DNA of 26,079 nt, taken from Verrucomicrobiales bacterium. Its GTDB lineage: Bacteria; Verrucomicrobiota; Verrucomicrobiia; Verrucomicrobiales; DEV007. Where the stretch lies: the NCBI GenBank assembly GCA_013911195.1, contig JACETS010000014.1, positions 1-26,079 of the forward strand, given 5' to 3'. Below, one piece after another: positions 8,935 through 14,959 of this stretch. A model generated the notes under the pieces. It was not told where the DNA came from, made no database searches, and was given only the letters and a program-made list of their open reading frames with translations. The position numbers and the translations under genes were made by a program. Position 1 is the stretch's first letter. Each line of letters begins with the position of its first letter.

Positions 8935-9035
8935 AGCACAGTGGAAGATACTTGTCGAATTTGCTATGATTGACGCTCTAGACATTTTAAGATCATCAGT
9001 ATACTCTCAAAAAAGCATATATAGCTTTAGGCTTA

Positions 9036-9620
9036 ATGAAATTATTTATTCTCATTACAATCTATTTATTATCAGTAACTTATATACAAGCTGATAAAAA
9101 TGAGGATATTAGTAAACATCCGGCTACAAAAGTCACTTTTCAGTACTTAAAAAATGCAATGGGTCAAGATTGGGACGCCGCGGCTGCCTTAATTGAACCT
9201 CAATCTTTGGAAAATTTAAAAGCTCGATATATATTAAAAATTAAAGCATCAGCAACTTTTGATGAAGAAATTGCTAGAGTCAGAAAAGTTGATTGTTCTA
9301 ATTTAAGAGAGGTTCAAAGCTTAAAACCAGTTGATTTCTATGTTCGTTATCATAAAGGAGTTCAACAAAGATTTAAAATTGATCAATCAATTCTTGATAA
9401 AATCCTTGAAAGCCTTGCCGTTAAATTACTTAGTTTGGCAGAGGATAAAGTAGGTGAGAATCAATACTGTCATATCTTAGTAAGAACTAGACATTCCAAT
9501 GGTGATAAACAAATCTCAGCTCTTGATCTTGTTTCATTAATCAAAATCAATGATTCTTGGAAAGTTACATTAAACGCTCAACAACCTGTCGTTAAAAAGG
9601 TCGAAGCCCCCCCAAAGTAG
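9036..9620 (+). CDS. Secreted protein, probably NTF2-like; 5' part of a frameshifted gene
   Basis: A 194-residue protein with a signal peptide (about 1-19, cleavage near YIQA). The rest is a soluble alpha+beta domain resembling the small NTF2/cystatin-like domains of exported verrucomicrobial proteins. Examples are HPATKVTFQYLKNAMGQDWD near the start and SLIKINDSWKVTL near the end. I do not recognise a named family and no catalytic residues stand out. The frame ends just after seven consecutive C (9607-9613). Adding one C would continue it into the following frame as ...VEAPPKVGEGFVVPEILD, so this is probably the N-terminal two thirds of a 292-residue protein with a proline-rich stalk and membrane anchor. 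An inverted repeat, AAAGC/GCTTT (9012-9028), ends 7 nt before the ATG. Confidence 0.75.
   Translation: MKLFILITIYLLSVTYIQADKNEDISKHPATKVTFQYLKNAMGQDWDAAAALIEPQSLENLKARYILKIKASATFDEEIARVRKVDCSNLREVQSLKPVDFYVRYHKGVQQRFKIDQSILDKILESLAVKLLSLAEDKVGENQYCHILVRTRHSNGDKQISALDLVSLIKINDSWKVTLNAQQPVVKKVEAPPK
9607..9613 (+). other. C7 homopolymer at the probable frameshift
   Basis: Seven consecutive C sit in the only place where the two frames overlap. The downstream frame is closed by TAA at 9593 and open from 9596, while the upstream frame stops at 9618-9620. A missing C, or a -1 ribosomal shift, must therefore happen in about 25 bases, and this homopolymer is the obvious site. It may be a sequencing or assembly error, a true mutation, or a phase-variable tract. 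Confidence 0.65.
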
Positions 9621-9634
9621 GTGAGGGATTTGTT

Positions 9635-9913
9635 GTGCCAGAGATTTTAGATTCTGCCAATAAATCCCCTAAAGAAACAATTTCAAAGCCTACTCCTGAG
9701 CCTACTCCTGAGCCTACTCCTGAGCCTACTCCTGAGCCTACTCCTGAGCCTACTCCTGAGCCTACTCCTGAGCCTACTCCCGAGCCTAACTCTCAAGAGA
9801 AAAAAAGCAGTAAAAGCTTTCTTGGTGGTTTAGAAATTCTATGTCTCTTGCTCGTTTTTGCCCTAGTCGTTTGGATGAGAATCAAAAAAAGCAAAAACCA
9901 CCAAGATGATTAA
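9635..9913 (+). CDS. TPEP-repeat stalk and C-terminal membrane anchor; 3' part of a frameshifted gene
   Basis: Read from the GTG at 9635 this gives 92 residues, but it is more likely the C-terminal part of the preceding gene. It contains eight PTPE units, a short Ser/Lys-rich stretch, a hydrophobic segment (GLEILCLLLVFALVVWM) and a positively charged end (RIKKSKNHQDD). No signal peptide of its own is visible and GTG lacks a ribosome binding site, both arguing against independent translation. Joined to the upstream part, the product would be a signal peptide, folded domain, proline-rich stalk, single membrane helix and cytoplasmic basic tail: a type I membrane or surface-anchored protein. The basic tail after the helix also resembles a sorting-type tail, but I see no sortase or exosortase motif. 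Confidence 0.6.
   Translation: MPEILDSANKSPKETISKPTPEPTPEPTPEPTPEPTPEPTPEPTPEPTPEPNSQEKKSSKSFLGGLEILCLLLVFALVVWMRIKKSKNHQDD
9689..9784 (+). repeat. 12-bp tandem repeat, 8 copies (encodes PTPE)
   Basis: The unit CCTACTCCTGAG is repeated eight times head to tail. Seven copies are identical and the eighth has one change (CCTACTCCCGAG). Because the unit is 12 bp, gain or loss of copies keeps the frame and only changes the length of the Pro/Glu-rich stalk. Near-perfect identity suggests recent expansion by slippage. Confidence 0.97.
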
Positions 9914-10206
9914 GTTCTTTGCATCGAAAGCTTTGCCCAAATTACTGTCTAATTATTCTAACAAAACTTAATTGGCCCAAGAAAAAGGTTTATTATCAAA
10001 AATCACTCATCTGAAAGTATAAGTTAAATAACTTTGATCACGCCCCCGTGTTAAAAACCGCCTCTTTTATAAATTTAATCAATTTTTAAATAAAAATAAT
10101 AATCAAAAACCTTCGCTTGTCTTAAAATTGTCAATTTTCGTTGAATTTATTTATTTATAGACGATTGTTTGCTCATAATTTCACAATTTTCGTAGAAACT
10201 TAAAAA
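9914..10206. other. 293-bp AT-rich gap before ilvB
   Basis: No convincing gene is present. One 21-codon frame (ATG at 9906) lacks the Leu/Ile/Val runs of a branched-chain leader peptide, so attenuation by that mechanism is not supported. Two weak structures are visible: AAGTTA-AA-TAACTT at 10021-10034, and the 9-mer CAATTTTCG repeated at 10132-10140 and 10184-10192. The ilvB promoter probably lies here but I cannot place it with confidence. Confidence 0.5.
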
Positions 10207-11919
10207 ATGGACGGCGCACAAGCACTTATAAAAACTCTCAGTGAACTGGGTATCGAATATGTCTTTGGCTACTCTGGAGGAGCAGCTTTACCTATTTTCG
10301 ACGCTCTTGAAACAGTAGAATCAGACATAAAGTTTGTTCTTTCTCGGCATGAGCAAGGCGCATGTCATATGGCTGACGGTTACGCAAGAGCCACTGGAAA
10401 ACCTGCGGTTGTTCTAGTTACTAGCGGCCCTGGTGCAGGTAACACTATAACTGGAATAATGACAGCTCATATGGATTCCATTCCTATGATCGTCATTAGC
10501 GGACAACAAGTGACTTGGATGCTCGGTAAAGATGCCTTTCAGGAAGCGGATACTTTCGGGTTAACCATGCCTGTTGTTAAACATAATTATTTAGTCAGAG
10601 AGACTAATGAATTACCGCGCGCTGCAAAGGAAGCATATTACATAGCGACAACTGGAAGACCTGGACCAGTTCTTATAGATATACCTAAAGATGTCAGTCA
10701 GAGTGAATTTACTGGAGATCTTGACCCTGAAATAGATCTTCCTGGTTACGATCCAAAAGGCGCTTTTAATATAAATAAAGAAGCCATCAAAACTGCAGCT
10801 GAAATAATCAGCCATTCAAAAAAACCAGTTATCTTGGCAGGACACGGAACAATGATTGCCCGTGCAGATAAGGAATTAATGGAACTAGCAACCACTTTGA
10901 ATTGCCCGGTAACTTCTACCCTTTTAGGAAAAGGCGTCTTTCCAGAAACTCACCCTTTATCTCTTGGCATGTTAGGAATGCACGGAACAGCATATGCTAA
11001 TAAAGCTATGGTTGAATGTGACCTAATCATTAACGTAGGATCAAGGTTCGATGATAGAATAATTGGTCAGGCTGATAAATTTGGGGCATCTGCAAAAATT
11101 ATTCATATTGATATTGACCCATCAGAGATGAATAAAATGATTAGTCCAGATATTGAAATAATTGGAGATGCGAGAGCAGCGTTAGATGAGCTCAACAATG
11201 AAATTTCACCACTAGAAAACTTAGATTGGTTAAAAACTCTTGATGGATATAAAAAGAAATATCCTCTTTCATACAAAAAACAAGGTGGATTAAGAATGCA
11301 GCAGGTTTTGGATGAGATATACCAAATGACTGAAGGCAAAGCAATCGTCACAACAGATGTTGGACAACATCAAATGTGGGCTGCGCAATTTTATAAAAAT
11401 GATGCTTCATACAACTGGTTAAGTTCAGGGGGTGCAGGAACAATGGGATTTGGATTCCCTGCAGCAATAGGCGCTCAATTAGCAAGACCTAATGATATTG
11501 TTATTGCCGTCGTGGGCGATGGTGGGTACCAAATGACTTTATGTGAACTTGCTACCGCTGCGCTTCATAAACTGCCTGTCAAAATCTTAGTTCTAAACAA
11601 TCATTACCTTGGAATGGTAAGACAGTGGCAGGAACTATTTTTCGACAATCGTGAATCAGGAGTCGACCTTGAGGGTAATCCTGACTTCGTTAAACTTGCG
11701 GAAGCCTATGGTATAAAAGGCTTCAATATTAAACGGCCAGCGGATGTGGGTAAAATACTCGAAAAAGCTCTTACATATAATGAAGGCCCGTGTGTCATTA
11801 ATGCTGAGTGCATAAAAACTGAAAATGTATTTCCAATGATCCCAGCAGGTGCGGCACTCGAGGATATGTTAACAGAGCCTCCAAAACACAAAATGGCTAA
11901 ACCGGTTGGCTCAACCTAA
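10207..11919 (+). CDS. ilvB: Acetolactate synthase (AHAS) large, catalytic subunit
   Basis: A 570-residue thiamine-diphosphate enzyme that condenses pyruvate with pyruvate or 2-oxobutyrate, the first common step of valine, leucine and isoleucine synthesis. The N-terminal half carries the cofactor-activating Glu49 (RHEQGACHMADGYARATGKP) and TSGPGAGN. The ThDP/Mg motif begins GDGG (437-440) and ends in Asn464-Asn465. MVRQWQ includes Trp474, the residue at the herbicide site of characterised AHAS enzymes and a mark of AHAS as against related ThDP enzymes. The early loop reads FGYSGGAALPIFDAL, with Ser where many relatives have Pro. The regulatory subunit gene follows after 29 nt. The ATG is preceded by A-rich sequence and no Shine-Dalgarno. 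ilvC is not in the window. Confidence 0.96.
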   Translation: MDGAQALIKTLSELGIEYVFGYSGGAALPIFDALETVESDIKFVLSRHEQGACHMADGYARATGKPAVVLVTSGPGAGNTITGIMTAHMDSIPMIVISGQQVTWMLGKDAFQEADTFGLTMPVVKHNYLVRETNELPRAAKEAYYIATTGRPGPVLIDIPKDVSQSEFTGDLDPEIDLPGYDPKGAFNINKEAIKTAAEIISHSKKPVILAGHGTMIARADKELMELATTLNCPVTSTLLGKGVFPETHPLSLGMLGMHGTAYANKAMVECDLIINVGSRFDDRIIGQADKFGASAKIIHIDIDPSEMNKMISPDIEIIGDARAALDELNNEISPLENLDWLKTLDGYKKKYPLSYKKQGGLRMQQVLDEIYQMTEGKAIVTTDVGQHQMWAAQFYKNDASYNWLSSGGAGTMGFGFPAAIGAQLARPNDIVIAVVGDGGYQMTLCELATAALHKLPVKILVLNNHYLGMVRQWQELFFDNRESGVDLEGNPDFVKLAEAYGIKGFNIKRPADVGKILEKALTYNEGPCVINAECIKTENVFPMIPAGAALEDMLTEPPKHKMAKPVGST

Positions 11920-11948
11920 AACAAAATTGATTAAATCAAAGTTTCACC

Positions 11949-12491
11949 ATGACTCAGAAAATTGTCACTACTGATTCAAAGCTCCCACCTACACCAGACA
12001 TTATAGGTGGACATACTTTGAGTATGCTTGTTAACAATCAGCCAGGAGTTCTTATGCGCATATGTCAGGTTTTTGCGAGAAGAGCATATAACCTTGATTC
12101 AGTTGTTGTATCGCATGGAAGAGACCCTCAATTTTCAAGACTTACTCTCGGAATAAGCGGTGACCCCTCCGGTCTCGAACAAATTATCAAGCAATGCAAT
12201 AAGCTAATCGATGTCATCCATTGCTATGAACATCAGGAAAAGAATTCCGTAACAAGAGAATTGGCTTTGGTGAAAATCCTATGTTCTCCTGATCAGCGAG
12301 GTGAGATACTTCAAATCATTAAACATTTTAATAGTAAGACTGTTGATCTGACAGAAAAATCAATTATTGCAATGATTCACGGTGATTCTGATAAAGTAAA
12401 TGCCGCGATCAGATTGTTATCCAAATTTGAAATAATTGAGACTGTTCGTACGGGTAAAGTTGTAATGGCTAGGGGAGAAGCCTCTACGTAA
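11949..12491 (+). CDS. ilvN: Acetolactate synthase small, regulatory subunit
   Basis: A 180-residue regulatory subunit with an N-terminal ACT domain (HTLSMLVNNQPGVLMRI, then RRAYNLDSVVV) that in this family binds valine for feedback inhibition and activates the large subunit. A C-terminal domain starting near ELALVKILC follows, as in full-length IlvH/IlvN. Its position 29 nt after ilvB confirms the pairing. A roughly 20-residue extension precedes the ACT domain (KIVTTDSKLPPTPDI). There is no obvious ribosome binding site before the ATG, so it may depend on translation of ilvB. Confidence 0.95.
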   Translation: MTQKIVTTDSKLPPTPDIIGGHTLSMLVNNQPGVLMRICQVFARRAYNLDSVVVSHGRDPQFSRLTLGISGDPSGLEQIIKQCNKLIDVIHCYEHQEKNSVTRELALVKILCSPDQRGEILQIIKHFNSKTVDLTEKSIIAMIHGDSDKVNAAIRLLSKFEIIETVRTGKVVMARGEAST

Positions 12492-12496
12492 AACTA

Positions 12497-12546
12497 AACA
12501 ACAAAAATCTTGATCATTGCTTAACCCTCCTTTCTGTTGTTAGGAG
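12497..12546 (+). promoter_or_regulatory. Self-complementary leader that can mask the helicase ribosome binding site
   Basis: The strong Shine-Dalgarno AGGAG (12542-12546, 3 nt before the ATG) is exactly complementary to CTCCT at 12527-12531, giving a 5-bp hairpin with a 10-nt loop. The loop contains TGTTGTT (12535-12541), complementary over 7 nt to AACAACA at 12497-12503. With no spacer between TGTTGTT and AGGAG, both helices are unlikely to form at once, so they look like alternatives: one hides the ribosome binding site, the other frees it. Regulatory function is an inference. Confidence 0.4.
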
Positions 12547-12549
12547 ATT

Positions 12550-13770
12550 ATGGGATTTGATAAATTAGGCCTATGCAAAAAGGTACTGAAAGGTATTAAG
12601 AAAGCCGGGTACGAGAAACCTACCCCTATTCAAGAAAAATCTATTCCACTGGTGATTGAGGGAAATGATGTAATAGGGGCTTCCCAAACAGGAACGGGTA
12701 AAACAGCCGCTTTCGCTTTACCTATATTACACAAGCTAGAAAATCATGGAGAACTTCGATGCCTCATACTTGAACCTGTTAGAGAGTTGGCATCTCAGGT
12801 TTTAGATAATTTCAATATTCTTGGTAAAGAAACTAATTTGAAATATTTATTAGTTCATGGTGGCGTTGGTTATGGCAAGCAAATCGATGGTATAAAATCA
12901 GGTGTTGATGTTCTGATTGCTACACCTGGGAGACTCATCGATTTGATGGATAAGGGCATTGTAAAAATTGATAGAATAGAAATATTAGTACTAGATGAGG
13001 TGGATCGAATGCTCGATATGGGGTTCCTTCCGGATGTGAGGAAAATTGTAAAACGCACTCCAAGGAAAAGACAAACTTTGTTCTTTTCAGCTACAATGCC
13101 CTCAGCGATAGAAAGTCTTGCTCAGTGGGCATTAACAAATCCAAAGGAAGTAGAAATCGGAAAACGTCAAAGTGTAGCTGAGACTATTAGCCATGCCTTT
13201 TATCCAGTTGCCATTGGGCAGAGAGAGGAGCTTCTCATGGAACTTCTTAAGCAAACACACTTCAAAAGTGTAATGATTTTTACTCGTACAAAAAAAGATG
13301 CTGACAGTTTGGCCTCTAACATAAAAAAGCAAGAACCTGACTATTCTATTACTGTTATGCATTCAGACATTAGACAAAAGGATAGAGAAAAAGCTTTAGA
13401 TGGTTTTAAAGATGGAAAATTCGATGTTATTATTGCCACGGACCTAGCCGCCAGAGGTATTGATATTAGTAATGTTTCTCATGTTATTAATTATCAGGTA
13501 CCTGAAAATGCAGAAGATTATGTCCATCGAATCGGCAGAACAGGAAGAGCAAACCGCGAAGGAGACGCATTCACTCTATTATCTGCTGATGAATTAGACC
13601 ATGCTAAGGCAGTTGAGAGCTATATTGATCAAAAAATTGAAAAACGAAAACTAGATAATTTCAATTATCAATACACAACTCTTCTAGATGAAGATGCGCC
13701 TACTCCTGAAAAATTAGCAAAAATTTTCAGATCTAAAAAAAGAGGTGGGAGCAGGAGAAGAAGACGATAA
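12550..13770 (+). CDS. DEAD-box ATP-dependent RNA helicase (RhlE-like)
   Basis: A 406-residue cytoplasmic RNA helicase that uses ATP to open RNA duplexes in ribosome assembly, RNA decay or cold adaptation. In order: Q motif (PTPIQ, Gln28), motif I ASQTGTGKT (44-52), motif Ia PVRELA, motif Ib TPGR, motif II DEVD (149-152), motif III SAT, motif IV IFTRT, motif V ATDLAARGID and motif VI HRIGRTGR. Motif II has Val instead of the usual Ala, and motif Ia has Val instead of Thr; the catalytic Asp and Glu are intact. A basic tail (KKRGGSRRRRR) probably binds RNA. The start MGFDKLGL aligns with the usual beginning of RhlE-type proteins. It is the one gene here with a clear AGGAG. Confidence 0.94.
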   Translation: MGFDKLGLCKKVLKGIKKAGYEKPTPIQEKSIPLVIEGNDVIGASQTGTGKTAAFALPILHKLENHGELRCLILEPVRELASQVLDNFNILGKETNLKYLLVHGGVGYGKQIDGIKSGVDVLIATPGRLIDLMDKGIVKIDRIEILVLDEVDRMLDMGFLPDVRKIVKRTPRKRQTLFFSATMPSAIESLAQWALTNPKEVEIGKRQSVAETISHAFYPVAIGQREELLMELLKQTHFKSVMIFTRTKKDADSLASNIKKQEPDYSITVMHSDIRQKDREKALDGFKDGKFDVIIATDLAARGIDISNVSHVINYQVPENAEDYVHRIGRTGRANREGDAFTLLSADELDHAKAVESYIDQKIEKRKLDNFNYQYTTLLDEDAPTPEKLAKIFRSKKRGGSRRRRR

Positions 13771-13771
13771 A

Positions 13772-14281
13772 ATGAAAATCTTATCAATAGACCCTGGTTT
13801 GAGAAACACAGGGTTTGCTGTACTAGAAAAAAAAGAAAATCGAGATTCTATCAAGGCATTAACTTTTGGAGTAATCAAATCTCCAGCAAAACTTAATCAA
13901 TCATCATGCTTGGTGAATATTAACGACGAGTTGAATGGTATTATTAAGGTTTACAAACCAGATGTGTGTGCTGTTGAGGCAGTGATTTATGTTCAAAGCT
14001 ATAAAACCGCAATAACTTTAGGAGCCGCAAGAGGAGCTGCAATAATAGCTGCTGCTTCAAAAGGTATACCAATCTTCGAATATGCCCCTAAAAGAGTGAA
14101 GCAAGCAGTAGTTGGAAAAGGTGCTGCCAAAAAAGAACAAGTAGCCTTCATGATAAGAGCACTACTTTCTCTTGAGGAAACTCCTCAAAGCGATGCTGCT
14201 GATGCATTAGCCGTTGGCTTAGCTCATCTTTATACCTCGAAGGAAAGCCTTCAACATAGTACTAATGAAGGAAATATTTAA
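13772..14281 (+). CDS. ruvC: Holliday junction resolvase RuvC
   Basis: A 169-residue RuvC, which cuts Holliday junctions symmetrically during recombination and repair together with RuvAB. MKILSIDPGLRNTGFA opens the RNase H fold. The four acidic residues expected at the active site are Asp7, Glu69 (AVEAVIYVQ), Asp141 and Asp144 (SDAADALAV). A start nine codons upstream (13745) is open but lies inside the helicase gene and would add a non-conserved acidic leader, so the ATG at 13772 is chosen. That ATG is 1 nt after the helicase stop, suggesting translational coupling. ruvA and ruvB are not nearby. Confidence 0.95.
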   Translation: MKILSIDPGLRNTGFAVLEKKENRDSIKALTFGVIKSPAKLNQSSCLVNINDELNGIIKVYKPDVCAVEAVIYVQSYKTAITLGAARGAAIIAAASKGIPIFEYAPKRVKQAVVGKGAAKKEQVAFMIRALLSLEETPQSDAADALAVGLAHLYTSKESLQHSTNEGNI

Positions 14282-14304
14282 CTCTGAGAAATTTTGTTTT
14301 TGAA

Positions 14305-14952
14305 GTGACGGGAAATAAAATTGAAAAACATTGGTTGGGCAGGATTTCTTATAGTGAGGGATTAGAAATTCAAAATAATAAAGTTCAATTAAGAATTGAA
14401 GGAGAGATAAATGATCAAGTCCTTCTTTTGGAGCACGAACCAGTATATACCATTGGAAGAACCAAAGATCATAGCAGCCTTCCAGATGAACCAGCTAGCC
14501 TTCCTCATCCCCTCTTTATCACAAATCGAGGAGGAAAGGCTACCTATCATGGACCAGGTCAATTAATTGGTTATCCCATTCTCGATCTCAAAAACTATAA
14601 GCAAGATCTGCACATTTATTTAAGGTCTATAGAAAATTCTTTGGTGAATACATGCCTTCACTACGGCATCAAAGCAAACACCAAGGATGGGCTAACCGGA
14701 GTATGGTGTAATAGTCGAAAAATAGCCTCAATTGGAGTTGGAGTCCGTCAATGGGTTTCAATGCATGGTTTTGCCATTAATGTAAATGGCGATCTATCTC
14801 CATTTAATGAAATCACTCCATGTGGAATCAAGGATGCAGAAGTAACGAACATTGAAAAAGAAACTGGAGCTAAAGTGAATTTACAAGAGTTCTCAGATAA
14901 TGCTTTCAAATATCTTTCAGAGGAACTTTCAAAACTCTATAAAGTTCAATAA
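14305..14952 (+). CDS. lipB: Octanoyl-[acyl-carrier-protein]:protein N-octanoyltransferase
   Basis: A 215-residue LipB, which moves octanoate from acyl carrier protein to lipoyl domains of dehydrogenase complexes and the glycine cleavage H protein; LipA then inserts sulfur. Signatures are EHEPVYTIGR, RGGKATYHGPGQLIGYPI, RKIASIGVGVR with catalytic Lys139, and ITPCGI with nucleophile Cys173. The start is a GTG at 14305. No in-frame ATG precedes the conserved HWLGRISY segment, so this GTG is the best choice, although its ribosome binding site is weak. It follows ruvC by 23 nt and ends only 7 nt from the convergent giant gene. lipA is not in the window. Confidence 0.94.
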   Translation: MTGNKIEKHWLGRISYSEGLEIQNNKVQLRIEGEINDQVLLLEHEPVYTIGRTKDHSSLPDEPASLPHPLFITNRGGKATYHGPGQLIGYPILDLKNYKQDLHIYLRSIENSLVNTCLHYGIKANTKDGLTGVWCNSRKIASIGVGVRQWVSMHGFAINVNGDLSPFNEITPCGIKDAEVTNIEKETGAKVNLQEFSDNAFKYLSEELSKLYKVQ

Positions 14953-14959
14953 TTAGATA

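Noticed and set aside
9689..9784. CRISPR-like array
   Set aside because: The 12-bp units are contiguous with no spacers and are translated in frame as PTPE; this is a coding tandem repeat.
9906..9971. Leader peptide for attenuation of ilvB
   Set aside because: The 21-codon frame lacks runs of Leu, Ile or Val codons, lies more than 200 bp from ilvB, and has no terminator hairpin after it.
13745..13771. Upstream ATG as the ruvC start
   Set aside because: It lies within the helicase gene and adds nine non-conserved residues; the family begins at MKILSIDPG, encoded from 13772.
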